Assembly: GCA_026195255.1 (NCBI GenBank)
Contig: JAPHSS010000017.1
Coordinates: 49,628-113,627 of the forward strand
Origin: Gammaproteobacteria bacterium
Lineage (GTDB): Bacteria > Pseudomonadota > Gammaproteobacteria > SZUA-229
Direction of reading: 5' to 3'
DNA length: 64,000 nt
The translations under genes were made by a program, and so were the position numbers. Below, piece by piece: positions 20,588 to 30,893 of this stretch (position 1 is its first letter; each line of letters starts with the position of its first letter). The notes beneath the pieces were generated by a model. The model was not told the DNA's origin, did no database searches, and saw only the letters and a list, made by a program, of their open reading frames with translations.

Positions 20588-21241
20588 TTAATTTTTTTCA
20601 TCCTTGAAGCCTATGTTCCAATGCGTTCCGTCACAGAACGGCTTATTTTTTGATCCCCCGCAGCGGCAAAGCGTATAGTGTTCCGTTGACGCTCCTTCAC
20701 CTAACGCTTGATCAACAAGCTCAATGCCACCTGAAACTGCATATGGGCCATCCTTTGTGAGCGTAACCATCGGCTCCTGATCATGATCTCGATGCTCAAC
20801 ATTATCGATTGTGTAACTAAGCGCTCCCGACGGGCATTTCTCTATTGTGCTGATAATATCCTCGACTGTCGCACTATCGGGATCAATCCATGGTTCTTCA
20901 TTCAATTTAAATACCGAACTGAGACTGTCTGTGCAGTGGCCGGCGTGGGCGCATATTCCACGGTTGTCGTGGATCGTAATCTGCTTGCCAATGTAGCTAA
21001 CACGTTTGTTGATCAAGCCATCTGTCAGTTTCTGATCGGTGAAACCATTTTTACCATGAGTACCATCACAAAACGGTTTGTTATTTGATCCACCACAGCG
21101 GCATAACGCCACACCGGTGATCGTAGCGCAGGGGTCTCCGTTAGATTTTTGAATGTTTGGGATTACACGTGGCGTGGGATCATTTAACAAATAATACGGC
21201 CCGTTCGGAAGGCAGGCAATTTTAGGTTTCTCAGTGCTCAT
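20588..21241 (-). CDS. CDGSH iron-sulfur protein with two CDGSH motifs flanking a divergent 4Fe-4S domain
   Basis: Two CRCGGSxNKPFCDGTH motifs flanking GICAHAGHCTDSL...EKCPSGALSY. Confidence 0.92.
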   Translation of the reverse strand: MSTEKPKIACLPNGPYYLLNDPTPRVIPNIQKSNGDPCATITGVALCRCGGSNNKPFCDGTHGKNGFTDQKLTDGLINKRVSYIGKQITIHDNRGICAHAGHCTDSLSSVFKLNEEPWIDPDSATVEDIISTIEKCPSGALSYTIDNVEHRDHDQEPMVTLTKDGPYAVSGGIELVDQALGEGASTEHYTLCRCGGSKNKPFCDGTHWNIGFKDEKN

Positions 21242-21534
21242 TTCAATACCTTCATTCTGTTAGTTGACGTCAGCAGTGAACCAGGTAGAAAACCCCAATA
21301 ATATGATCTGTAGAATTCTCTATAGTCTTGTTTTTAGTTGTTATTAATAACGCTTATATTGCACGTTTAGTATTTGTTTGTACAGTGACTAACATTGATG
21401 TTGTTATGGATGATTAAGTTACCCGGTTCTGAAATAATTATATTTTAATATCAAAGGTTTAAAAGGTTAGGTGAATGTTGTTCGGTGTTATGTGATTCAT
21501 GTTGAGAAGTATATCGCAGCATATAAGGGCATAC

Positions 21535-21672
21535 GAGTTAATCAGAGTTAATCAGGGAGTTAATCAGGGTCAGAGATCAATAAACTCTTATATTCAAAAT
21601 AATTGTTCTTTATCCCAGTTTATTCTATTAGTTGTTTATTGTGATGCCGTATTGCAAGACCTGACCCCGGCT
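21535..21672. repeat. Tandem GAGTTAATCA x3 plus copy B of the GGGTCAGAGATCAATA repeat and an outward TTGCAAGACCTGACCCC motif
   Basis: GAGTTAATCA at 21535-21544, 21545-21554, 21557-21566; similarity to 20204-20270. Confidence 0.75.
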
Positions 21673-21831
21673 TTTTCTCTTTAGTTATTTCTTATATATC
21701 GCTTAGCATTAGCCCTTATTACTTTATCGTGTCGATAAATGATAATTGTCATTGTGTTAAACACACACGAACTGGTAAAAGTTAATAACTAATCATTTAA
21801 TAAATTCATAGTAATTAAACAGGGCATAATA

Positions 21832-22260
21832 ATGAAAAAAGCATTCTCTTTAGTATTGGTTATCTTTCTATACTTCGGTTTAAACGCAGCCGCCTTTGCA
21901 GACGACGATGATAAAAAACTGTTTGTTAATTTAATATCTGATGATCTTGACCGTGCCGCCATGGCCGTCAGCATCAGTAGCAAGGTATTGAGTTCCGAAG
22001 ATATGAAGGTAACTATATTTTTAAGTGCGCAGGGTGTTAGATGGGTAGATAAAACTATCCCACAGAACAGATATGCAAACGGGAAAACGATACCCGAAAT
22101 GTTACAGGCCTTTATGAAATCGGGTGGTCAGGTCATTATCTGTAAAATGTGTATGGAAAATGTTGCTGGAATGAAACAGAATGAGGTCATCGACGGGGTT
22201 AAATTTACAGGAACTCTGAAAGCATTGTTTGCCGATAACACGACTGTGCTGACCTATTAA
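21832..22260 (+). CDS. Periplasmic DsrE-family-like protein
   Basis: Signal peptide ending AFADD; KLFVNLISDDLDRAAMAVSISSKVL...VTIFLSAQGVRWVD...GGQVIICKMCMEN. Confidence 0.75.
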   Translation: MKKAFSLVLVIFLYFGLNAAAFADDDDKKLFVNLISDDLDRAAMAVSISSKVLSSEDMKVTIFLSAQGVRWVDKTIPQNRYANGKTIPEMLQAFMKSGGQVIICKMCMENVAGMKQNEVIDGVKFTGTLKALFADNTTVLTY

Positions 22261-22338
22261 GGAAAGTATTATTCGGTGGGCGGATCACGATTGATCGACA
22301 AGCACTAATTTTGTCGTGGTCTGACCCTGTTGCGGAGT

Positions 22339-23355
22339 TTAAGTTGTGTAATCCTTGATGGTTTTCAAATAACTATTAAACCTGAGCTGTGAAATTTCTC
22401 CGTCTTTTAATGCTTGCTGAATGGCGCAACCGGGTTCATGTTGGTGGCTGCAATTTGAAAATTTACAGTGGCCTATGTATTTTTTAAATTCAATGTAACC
22501 GTGAAGTATGTCTTCGGCTGTTGAATTCCATAAACCGAAGTCACGTACGCCGGGTGAGTCAATTAAAATACCACCACAGGGCAATGTGTAAAGTGTTGAA
22601 CTGGTGGTTGTATGTGTGCCTTCTCCGCTTGCCGCAGAAAGCTCGCCGACGCGAATATTTAGCTCGGGCATCAGGTGGTTAATTAAAGAAGATTTACCGA
22701 CACCTGATAAACCTACAAAAATACTCGTGTGTGATTGCAGTGTTTCTAATAAATCATCGAAGCCACTATCCGTTACCTTGCTGGAGGTGATTACTTTATA
22801 GCCGATGTTCTGATAATCGTTTACCAGTTTTGTAATGTTATCTTTGTTTTTATCATCCAGCAGGTCGATTTTATTGATGAGAATTATTGGTGTGGCCGGC
22901 AGGTTTTCTGCGGCAATTAGATAACGGTCAATTAGATAGGGTTTGGGTTCTGGTTGTACTGCAGAGACAATAATGATCTGGTCTATATTGGCGGCCATGG
23001 GTTTGAGTTTGCCACCAAAACCGGGTTTCTGTAACAGTGACTGGCGTTCTTCAACGGCCACTACTACGCCTTCATTATTATCTGCGAGGGCGGCTTGCCA
23101 GATTACCTGGTCACCACAAACCAGTGATCCCAGGTTTCGTCTGGCTACACAGCGGTGTAATTTTTTTTCTTTGTCTTCAACTATTAAGGCGCGGCCATAG
23201 TTGGTGATAACCAGGCCAGATTGTTCGGGGCCAAGCCCTTGCTGTGAAAGTTTATCTGATTTGTGCTGTTGATTATCGGCTACTTTTTCACGACGTTTCT
23301 GTTGAATATTTTTAATGCGTCTTTGTTGCTGGTCGTTGATACGGTTTTTTGGCAT
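22339..23355 (-). CDS. rsgA: Small ribosomal subunit biogenesis GTPase RsgA
   Basis: Circularly permuted GTPase motifs (INKIDLL, GLSGVGKSSLINHL, DSPGVRDFGLW) and CKFSNCSHQHEPGC zinc finger. Confidence 0.96.
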   Translation of the reverse strand: MPKNRINDQQQRRIKNIQQKRREKVADNQQHKSDKLSQQGLGPEQSGLVITNYGRALIVEDKEKKLHRCVARRNLGSLVCGDQVIWQAALADNNEGVVVAVEERQSLLQKPGFGGKLKPMAANIDQIIIVSAVQPEPKPYLIDRYLIAAENLPATPIILINKIDLLDDKNKDNITKLVNDYQNIGYKVITSSKVTDSGFDDLLETLQSHTSIFVGLSGVGKSSLINHLMPELNIRVGELSAASGEGTHTTTSSTLYTLPCGGILIDSPGVRDFGLWNSTAEDILHGYIEFKKYIGHCKFSNCSHQHEPGCAIQQALKDGEISQLRFNSYLKTIKDYTT

Positions 23356-23399
23356 TATTTCAAGGCGTAATTTTGTATGAAAAAAAGCGCTGGTTTTTT

Positions 23400-23486
23400 G
23401 TCGTGCTGAGCAAAGTGAAATGGCTGGTTAAGTGCACATTTAGAATAGAGTATGTGACTCGATTCTCTGCTTTCGCTCAGCATGAC
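23400..23486. repeat. Inverted repeat GTCGTGCTGAGC.../...GCTCAGCATGAC
   Basis: GTCGTGCTGAGCAAAGTGAAA at 23400 opposite TTTCGCTCAGCATGAC at 23471. Confidence 0.7.
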
Positions 23487-23524
23487 ATTTAATGCAGGTG
23501 TGTAAATCATCTGCTTAAATAAAG

Positions 23525-23812
23525 TTAAAATTTGTAATAACGATCATTTAAAAAATCAACAACAGAGGTGGTTTCAGTTTCTGACCATTCGGCTTTTGCC
23601 GCACCTTTCATGCAGTTGTTTACCTGATGCTCTAATGCAGACATGGTTTTCACCATGCGATCTTCACGGGTATAAACTTTATCGCCATGACAGCTAACGC
23701 ATTTTTTATCGTGCAAATCTTTGCCGTCGTGATGTTTGTCATCGGCGGCATAAAGATTACTCGCCAGGCTTAAAAGAAGGCCAGTTAAAAGAAAGTGAAT
23801 TGCTTTTTTCAT
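23525..23812 (-). CDS. Small periplasmic c-type cytochrome
   Basis: Signal peptide, single CVSCH haem motif. Confidence 0.88.
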   Translation of the reverse strand: MKKAIHFLLTGLLLSLASNLYAADDKHHDGKDLHDKKCVSCHGDKVYTREDRMVKTMSALEHQVNNCMKGAAKAEWSETETTSVVDFLNDRYYKF

Positions 23813-23836
23813 ATCTATTTCTCTTTATTAAAATAA

Positions 23837-25081
23837 TTAGTGCTTAGCCAAATTCGCGATGCGCACCGGTGCAGGGGGGTGACTGTCATAAAACGCAGAA
23901 TATAACGGGTCTGGTGTAAGTGTATTGGCATTTTCTTTATAAAGGTTCACCAGTGCGTGTATTAGGTATTTAGCCTCTGATTGCTCTGCTGCATAGTCAT
24001 CGGCTTCAAATTCATTTTTACGCGAGAACATGCTCATTATCGGGCTTAGTAAAAATGTAAATACAGGCGCTACAATTGTAAATAGTAATAGTGCCATATA
24101 GGTTGATGAAGTGCTAACGCCTAGCGCATTATAAAACCATTCTGCTTTCATTAGCCAGTCTAATATAGCCAGACCAATAAATGTGGTGGCAAATGAAATG
24201 GCCATACCTTTAACTATGTGTTTGCGTTTGAAATGGCCTAATTCATGAGCCAGCACCGCTTCGAGCTCATCATCACTTAGTGACTCAAGCAGGGTGTCAT
24301 AAAAAACAATACGTTTGTTTTTGCCGAAGCCTGAAAAGTAGGCGTTGCCGTGGCTTGAACGTTTTGATCCATCAATAACAAAAATACCGTCACTATTAAA
24401 ACCACAACGTTTTAAAAGGCTGGTAATTCGGTTAAGTGTTTCACCTTCTTCTAGCGGTGAAAATTTATTAAATATGGGGGCAATCCAGGTAGGGTACGCC
24501 CAGGCTATAAAGAGGCTGAAGCCAGTTAAAATAAGCCAGGCATATACCCACCAGAACTGTAATTCTAGTGCCTGTTCCATTAACCATAAAACAACCCAGA
24601 TTAAAGGCACGCCTAAAATCAGTGCTAGTGTGGCACCTTTAAACATATCAATAATAAATGTTTTCAGTGTGGTGCGATTAAAACCAAATTTTTCTTCAAT
24701 TACAAATGTGCTGTAAAGGGAAAAGGGCAGGTCAAGCAGCGATGAAATTAACATCATGCTGAGAATAACCAGTATACCCGTGTAGATTGGGCTTAGTTCA
24801 TAACCACGAGCGAACTGATCGAGTAATTCCAGACCACCGCCGAATGTCCAGGCTAATAAAATAGCGGCATCATATATAAGGGGTAAACGGCCAAATTTAA
24901 CTTTAGTTGAGGTGTAATCTGCGGCTTTCTGGTGTTCTTCAAGGCTTATTTTTTCGCTAAAAGCCTCGGGCACCTGCGCTCTGTGTTTTTGAATATGAGA
25001 AAGGTGGCGCTGAGATAGCCAGAATTTAACAACTATAGAGAGAGCAAAAAAAGCTAAAAATAGAACTGCAAAGTTGTGCAT
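23837..25081 (-). CDS. M48 family metallopeptidase (Ste24-type CAAX protease homologue)
   Basis: VLAHELGHFKRKH zinc motif, multiple TM helices, NEFEADDYA downstream Glu. Confidence 0.93.
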   Translation of the reverse strand: MHNFAVLFLAFFALSIVVKFWLSQRHLSHIQKHRAQVPEAFSEKISLEEHQKAADYTSTKVKFGRLPLIYDAAILLAWTFGGGLELLDQFARGYELSPIYTGILVILSMMLISSLLDLPFSLYSTFVIEEKFGFNRTTLKTFIIDMFKGATLALILGVPLIWVVLWLMEQALELQFWWVYAWLILTGFSLFIAWAYPTWIAPIFNKFSPLEEGETLNRITSLLKRCGFNSDGIFVIDGSKRSSHGNAYFSGFGKNKRIVFYDTLLESLSDDELEAVLAHELGHFKRKHIVKGMAISFATTFIGLAILDWLMKAEWFYNALGVSTSSTYMALLLFTIVAPVFTFLLSPIMSMFSRKNEFEADDYAAEQSEAKYLIHALVNLYKENANTLTPDPLYSAFYDSHPPAPVRIANLAKH

Positions 25082-25174
25082 GTAAACCTCAATTTATTAA
25101 TTACATGCTGATTATCGCTTTTCTAATAAAAATGTTCTACTGTGTATTTTGTAAGTTTATATAAATAATTTGAT

Positions 25175-25747
25175 GTGGAGAAAACCATGCCTCAGCCGGC
25201 AGCTAGTGTAAACGCGGAAAATTTAATCTGGATTGATCTTGAAATGACCGGTCTTGAACCCGCCAGTGATGTGATTATTGAAATTGCTACAATCATTACA
25301 GATAAAGAACTTAATATCTTAGCTGAAGGCCCGATGATAGCGGTGCATCAGAGTAATGAGTTACTTGATGGTATGGATGAATGGTGTACAACTCAGCATG
25401 GCAAGTCTGGTTTGACCCAGCGTGTGAAAGATAGCGCAATTAATGAAGCTGAGGCCGAAGCACAAACTATAGCGTTTTTAGAGCAATGGGTGCCAGCTGG
25501 AAAATCACCCATGTGTGGAAACAGTATTTGTCAGGATCGCCGGTTTTTAGCCAACTATATGCCAGCGCTGGAAGAGTTTTTTCATTATCGTAATCTGGAT
25601 GTCAGCACACTTAAAGAGCTGGCGGCTCGTTGGGCTCCTGATATCGCTAAAGGATTTAAGAAAGATTCAGCACATTTAGCAATGGATGATATTAAAGACT
25701 CGATTAATGAGCTGGTGTATTACCGTGAGTTTGTGTTGAAGATTTAA
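25175..25747 (+). CDS. orn: Oligoribonuclease
   Basis: [43 protein letters not shown] motifs. ATG at 25187 is an alternative start. Confidence 0.96.
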   Translation: MEKTMPQPAASVNAENLIWIDLEMTGLEPASDVIIEIATIITDKELNILAEGPMIAVHQSNELLDGMDEWCTTQHGKSGLTQRVKDSAINEAEAEAQTIAFLEQWVPAGKSPMCGNSICQDRRFLANYMPALEEFFHYRNLDVSTLKELAARWAPDIAKGFKKDSAHLAMDDIKDSINELVYYREFVLKI

Positions 25748-25764
25748 AATTATCAGGCTTCTTC

Positions 25765-25838
25765 GCCGCAGAGATGCAGACTACACGCAGAAAAGCATTG
25801 CAATAATAAAAACTCTGTGTGCTCCGTGCTCCTGTGGC
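25765..25838. repeat. Dispersed CTCTGTG family, copy 2 (degenerate inverted repeat)
   Basis: GCCGCAGAGATGCAGACTACACGCAG ... CTCTGTGTGCTCCGTGCTCCTGTGGC. Confidence 0.65.
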
Positions 25839-25848
25839 AAAGAGTGTT

Positions 25849-26685
25849 TTATATCTCAATCGGCGTATCAGTTCGATTACCCCATTCACTCCACGACCCG
25901 GGGTACCCCCTGACTTTCTCATAACCCAGGTATTTCAGCATTAAATAAGACAACGCCGAGCGATGATGGCTTTGGCAATAAACAATGATTTCCTTATCCT
26001 GAGTCAGACCCAGTTCATCTAACATGGCTTGTAGTTTTTCCCTGCTTAACAGGCGATAGTTTGTATTTTCATCCATTGCCCGTGTCCATTCAAAATGTTT
26101 TGCTCCAGGAATGCGGCCTGTTTTTTGAGCGTATTTTGCTGTGCCGGTAAATTCACCAATGCTACGGGCGTCGAGTAAACCGATTTTATTGTTTTCAAGA
26201 TTATTTATTATATATTCTGTATCTGCGACTACCGGTTGCAGGCTGAAATCAACGTTATATAACTGATCAGCCGAATTGGGTGTGCTGACGACGGGTTCAT
26301 TACTTAGGGGGTGTTTTTCACGATACCAGGCAATTAAACCCCCATTAAGCATGCTGGCTTTGTTGTGCCCCATGGCATGTAATGTCCAGATCAAACGCGC
26401 CGCCTTGCCGCCGCCTTCTTCATCATAAGCGACTATCCGGGTATCAGCTTTGATGCCTAAAGAATTCAGAATATGTGCAAACTGCTGTGCATCTGGTAAC
26501 AGGCCGGTATAGGGGCGGTTCATGCCCACAATATGAGCGTAATCTATAAATACCGCGCCCGGTATATGAGCCTGTGCATATTGTTTAGGGGTTGATAAAT
26601 CGACAATTAGTAAATCTTCATTATTTTCAATAGAGTTGAGTTCTTCAGGTTCTATTACTAAAGCTAAAGGGGGAGAGTTTGTCAT
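25849..26685 (-). CDS. Sulfurtransferase, tandem rhodanese domains
   Basis: Two rhodanese domains; catalytic loop IVYCQSHHRSALSYL; GYPGSWSEWG C-terminal motif. Confidence 0.9.
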   Translation of the reverse strand: MTNSPPLALVIEPEELNSIENNEDLLIVDLSTPKQYAQAHIPGAVFIDYAHIVGMNRPYTGLLPDAQQFAHILNSLGIKADTRIVAYDEEGGGKAARLIWTLHAMGHNKASMLNGGLIAWYREKHPLSNEPVVSTPNSADQLYNVDFSLQPVVADTEYIINNLENNKIGLLDARSIGEFTGTAKYAQKTGRIPGAKHFEWTRAMDENTNYRLLSREKLQAMLDELGLTQDKEIIVYCQSHHRSALSYLMLKYLGYEKVRGYPGSWSEWGNRTDTPIEI

Positions 26686-26754
26686 GTGTGTTATCTGTTC
26701 AATATTATGGTTAAGGTAATGGCTGCTCGAAATCAGCTAAAGGCTGTTTGTTTT

Positions 26755-28362
26755 TCAGGGTGTTAAAATTGTGTTTTCAGGCACGTCATTGGTTTTTGGG
26801 TAGTCAAGGGTATAGTGCAAACCCCTGCTTTCTTTACGTTGCATGGCGCTACGAATAATTAAATCAGCTACTACCGCCAGATTACGAAGTTCTAGCAAAT
26901 CAGAGGTTACGCGGAAATTACCATAGTACTCTTCTATTTCCAGCAATAATAAATCAACACGCCTTTTGGCTCGTTGTAAGCGTTTATCGGTGCGAACTAT
27001 GCCTACATAGTCCCACATGAAACGCCTGAGTTCATCCCAGTTATGGGAAACTACCACCTCTTCATCTGAGTTGGTTACGCGGCTTTCATCCCAGGCTTTT
27101 ATGGCGTCCCATTCATGTTTATTTTCATTCTCTGTTATGTGTTTAGCTGCGGCTCTGGCAAAAACCAGGCATTCAAGTAATGAATTGCTGGCCATACGGT
27201 TGGCACCATGTAGCCCGGTAAAGGCTGTTTCACCAATAGCGTACAAATTTTCAATGTCAGTCTGACCGTGCAGGTTTGTCATTACGCCGCCACAGGTGTA
27301 GTGAGCAGCGGGGACTACCGGCACGGGCTCTTTTGTCAGATCAATGCCAAACTCTTTGCACTTTGCATAAATGGTGGGGAAATGAGAACGAATAAAAGCC
27401 GCGGGTTTATGACTGATATCCAGATATAAACAATCCACCCCTAAACGTTTCATTTCATGGTCAATTGCCCGTGCCACGATGTCACGGGGGGCAAGCTCTG
27501 CTCGTTTATCAAACTTGTGCATAAAACGGCTGCCATCGGGCAGTAGTAAACGGCCGCCTTCACCGCGTAATGCTTCTGTGAGTAAAAATGATTTGGCTTT
27601 TGGGTGATACAGGCAGGTAGGGTGGAATTGCATAAACTCCATATTTGCTACGCGGCACCCGGCACGTGTCGCCATTGCAATGCCATCACCGGTTGAACCA
27701 TCAGGATTAGATGTATAGAGGTATACTTTGCTTGCACCACCAGAAGCCAGAACCACATGTTTGGCCTGAAAAGTCTGTACACGTAAGTTCTTTTTATCTA
27801 AAACATAAGCGCCAATACAACGGTTATGTTCCAGCCCTAATTTTTTGCCGGTGATTAAATCCACTGCTATATGATGTTCTAGTAAGGTAATGTTTTCGCT
27901 ATGTTTAACATGGTTAATCAGTGTGGTTTCAAGGGCTTCACCGGTTGCATCGGCAGCATGAATTACCCGACGATGGCTATGACCACCTTCACGTGTCAGG
28001 TGCCAGGTTTTTTGTCCATTTTTGTGTTTATCTGTGGTGAAGGGCACGCCCAGGTCTGATAACCAGCTGATTGCCTGTGGGCCATTTTCAATGGTGAACT
28101 TCACTGCCGCCTCATCGCATAAACCACCACCGGCGTTTAAGGTGTCTTCAATATGAGATTCAAATGAGTCACTGCCTCGTAAAACAGCGGATATACCACC
28201 TTGGGCGTAAAAAGTACTGCCTTCGGTTTCCCGGTCTTTGGAGATGACAGCAATCTGCATATTCGTGGGCAAATTCAGCGCAAGGCTTAATCCTGCGGCT
28301 CCACCACCAATAATTAGAACTTCGTAACGATTTGTATGTCTACTGTTTAGTTTGTTGGACAT
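26755..28362 (-). CDS. nadB: L-aspartate oxidase
   Basis: [56 protein letters not shown]. Confidence 0.97.
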   Translation of the reverse strand: MSNKLNSRHTNRYEVLIIGGGAAGLSLALNLPTNMQIAVISKDRETEGSTFYAQGGISAVLRGSDSFESHIEDTLNAGGGLCDEAAVKFTIENGPQAISWLSDLGVPFTTDKHKNGQKTWHLTREGGHSHRRVIHAADATGEALETTLINHVKHSENITLLEHHIAVDLITGKKLGLEHNRCIGAYVLDKKNLRVQTFQAKHVVLASGGASKVYLYTSNPDGSTGDGIAMATRAGCRVANMEFMQFHPTCLYHPKAKSFLLTEALRGEGGRLLLPDGSRFMHKFDKRAELAPRDIVARAIDHEMKRLGVDCLYLDISHKPAAFIRSHFPTIYAKCKEFGIDLTKEPVPVVPAAHYTCGGVMTNLHGQTDIENLYAIGETAFTGLHGANRMASNSLLECLVFARAAAKHITENENKHEWDAIKAWDESRVTNSDEEVVVSHNWDELRRFMWDYVGIVRTDKRLQRAKRRVDLLLLEIEEYYGNFRVTSDLLELRNLAVVADLIIRSAMQRKESRGLHYTLDYPKTNDVPENTILTP

Positions 28363-28562
28363 TGTAAAATATAAGGTAAGTCTTTATGTCAGTATGCGAA
28401 TCAGGTATTGTCCCCAGTATAGTTGCAGATTTAGTTCCGAGGTTAGGTAGTGATAGTACACCAATTAAGGTGATTTCGCCTAAACGAACTTTACAGGTCA
28501 GAGATGACATAAATAATAAGGCACAGGAAACATCAAAAGTGTCGAGTGGAGGAAAAGCCCGT

Positions 28563-29147
28563 ATGGGCGAGCGCGAAATTGATCAGGCCCTGGTGGAACG
28601 GGTACAACAAGGTGACAAAAAAGCTTTTGATGTATTGGTGCTGAAGTATCAGCACCGCATTATAAAACTGGTTGCACGATTTGTGCGAAACAGTGATGAA
28701 GTTCAGGATGTAACACAGGAAGCATTTATAAAGGCCTATCGAGCACTTAAAAACTTTCGTGGTGATAGCGCTTTTTATACCTGGATGTACCGTATTGCCA
28801 TAAATACAGCAAAAAACTATCTGGTGTCTGCACGTCGCAAGGCAACAGATTCGGCTGTGGATGCTCAGGATGCAGAACAGTATGATGGTGCTGACTGGTT
28901 ACGTGAGTACGCTACACCTGAGAAAGAGTTGCTGGCGCAGGAAATAAAACAGGTTATTCATAAAGCGATTTCAGATTTACCGTCAGATTTAAAAGAAGCG
29001 GTTACCCTGCGTGAGATGGAAGGCCTGAGTTATGAAGAAATAGCCGATGTCATGGACTGTCCTATCGGCACTGTTCGTTCACGAATATTTCGTGCACGTG
29101 AAGCAATAGATACGCAGCTTAAACCTCTGCTAGACAGTAATTATTAG
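28563..29147 (+). CDS. rpoE: RNA polymerase sigma-E factor
   Basis: MGEREIDQALVERVQQGDKKAFDVLVLKYQHRI...; the 28386 start in the track adds 59 residues that do not look like RpoE. Confidence 0.93.
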   Translation: MGEREIDQALVERVQQGDKKAFDVLVLKYQHRIIKLVARFVRNSDEVQDVTQEAFIKAYRALKNFRGDSAFYTWMYRIAINTAKNYLVSARRKATDSAVDAQDAEQYDGADWLREYATPEKELLAQEIKQVIHKAISDLPSDLKEAVTLREMEGLSYEEIADVMDCPIGTVRSRIFRAREAIDTQLKPLLDSNY

Positions 29148-29774
29148 GTGAGTGTGATGAGTAAAGAACAAAACAATGAGCAATTATCAGCATTACTGGA
29201 TAGTGCATTAGAAGAACAGCAATTACAGTCTTTTATGCAAGATTTAAAGCGAGACCCAATAGCGGATGCTGAAGCTTCGCAGCGTTATAACCTAATGGGT
29301 GACGTGATACGCGATGAGTTAGATCAGTCATCATTTATGGATATTAGCTCTGCTGTGCATCGAGCAATCGAAAAAGAAGCGCCACATAATGAAACTCCCG
29401 TTGTTCACACTAAGGAACAGGGCTTTAATCTTGCGTCTATCTTTTCGGGCTGGCAAAAACCTTTGACGGGTATGGCAGTAGCGGCTTCAGTTGCTGTGGT
29501 GACACTGCTTACATTTAATACCATACAAAGTACAGATAATGCTGAGCAGCCTGCGCAGCTGGCACAATCAACACCGATAGATAGAGTGAGCACTGAAATT
29601 TCACGTAATGTGCAGGTAACATCAACATTAGATATTAATAAAAAGTCACCCGAGCAACAGAAGCAGTTAAATGAATACATGCTGAAACACTCAGGTTATG
29701 CAAGCCAGTCGACTATGCAGGGTATGATGCCTTATGTACGTGCGGCGGAAGTTAAAAGCCATGAAAAAAACTGA
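29148..29774 (+). CDS. rseA: Sigma-E negative regulatory protein
   Basis: NEQLSALLDSALEEQQLQSF...Y.LMGDVIRDEL plus single TM; follows rpoE. Confidence 0.9.
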   Translation: MSVMSKEQNNEQLSALLDSALEEQQLQSFMQDLKRDPIADAEASQRYNLMGDVIRDELDQSSFMDISSAVHRAIEKEAPHNETPVVHTKEQGFNLASIFSGWQKPLTGMAVAASVAVVTLLTFNTIQSTDNAEQPAQLAQSTPIDRVSTEISRNVQVTSTLDINKKSPEQQKQLNEYMLKHSGYASQSTMQGMMPYVRAAEVKSHEKN

Positions 29775-29820
29775 TATCGGCATGAATTAATATATTTAGC
29801 TAATATATTTAACGACTAGT

Positions 29821-29856
29821 ATCAGGGGCCGTGTAAGTTTTTATATTGCCCCTGAT
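29821..29856. repeat. Perfect 9-bp inverted repeat between rseA and rseB (possible attenuator)
   Basis: ATCAGGGGC ... GCCCCTGAT. Confidence 0.75.
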
Positions 29857-29946
29857 TGTAAAAAAGATCGATATTTTTAGTCATTTTTTAATCGGGCGAG
29901 GCCCGAGGCGTGTGCTTTAATAGTGTGAGCCCCAAGGAATACAAGA

Positions 29947-30891
29947 TTGTTTAAAATTGTTTTTTTATTATTTCTGAGTCTAGTTTCACTGGCAGTTAAT
30001 GCGAGTTCAGTCGATGACTGGTTAGATAAAATGAGTGTTGCGATGAAACAGCAAAACTACCAGGGAACACTGATAATTCGCCAGAATGACAATTTACAGG
30101 CAATAAAAGTTAAACAGGGAGTAGAATCAGGTGAGAGCTGGCAAACGCTGGAGTCGCAAAGCGGAGAAGATCAGATTATTATTCGTAATAATAGCAGTGT
30201 AACCAGTATCTTTCCCGCAAAAAAACTGATTACAGTTTCAACAGGTAAAGATGCAAAAGCTAATAAGGGGCCCTTGCATTCTGGTCTACCAGAAAATAGA
30301 GATAAATTAAAACGATATTATGTTTTAAAACTGGGCGACGAAGACAGGGTGGCAAATAAAGTCACTCAAATTATGCAAATGACACCTCGCGATAATCATC
30401 GTTATGGCTACACTTTCTGGCTAGATAAAAGCAGTGGGTTACTCTTGAAATGTGACCTGTTAAATAATAAAGGCCGCGTGCTTGAACAGCAGATGTATAG
30501 TGAAATTGAATTACTAAACAGTGCGCCACTAAATCAGATTGATGAATCTAAACTCGTTAATTTTAAAAAAGTAACACTATCAAATAATTCCGATATCACC
30601 TCAAACACCTGGGTTGTAGAAAAAATGCCTGCGGGTTTTACGTTAGTACGTTCAGTAAAAACCAATAAACAGGAGCCGGCGTATCATATGGTTTATAGTG
30701 ATGGCATGGCTTCTGTTTCGGTATTTATTGAGCCAACAAATGTAAATATGAAAACCTTAAAAGGGCGATCAAGTATGGGGCCGGTAAATGCATATAGCTC
30801 ATATTCAAATGGCGCATATATTACGGCAATTGGTGAAGTGCCGGAATCGACTGTTCGTATGATTGCGCAATCTACGCAGCCTGTTCAATAA
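29947..30891 (+). CDS. rseB: Sigma-E regulatory protein MucB/RseB
   Basis: Signal peptide, DDWLDKMSVAMKQQNYQGTLI, C-terminal domain; TTG start. Confidence 0.92.
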   Translation: MFKIVFLLFLSLVSLAVNASSVDDWLDKMSVAMKQQNYQGTLIIRQNDNLQAIKVKQGVESGESWQTLESQSGEDQIIIRNNSSVTSIFPAKKLITVSTGKDAKANKGPLHSGLPENRDKLKRYYVLKLGDEDRVANKVTQIMQMTPRDNHRYGYTFWLDKSSGLLLKCDLLNNKGRVLEQQMYSEIELLNSAPLNQIDESKLVNFKKVTLSNNSDITSNTWVVEKMPAGFTLVRSVKTNKQEPAYHMVYSDGMASVSVFIEPTNVNMKTLKGRSSMGPVNAYSSYSNGAYITAIGEVPESTVRMIAQSTQPVQ

Positions 30892-30893
30892 AT

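Noticed and set aside
9231-22330. Prophage or integrative element in the loosely packed accessory stretch
   Set aside because: No integrase, transposase, phage structural gene, tRNA attachment site or clear long direct repeats; only REP-like debris.
28386-28562. 59-residue N-terminal extension of RpoE
   Set aside because: Sequence unlike sigma factors and ATG at 28563 begins the conserved RpoE N-terminus; probably non-coding leader, though a longer form cannot be excluded.
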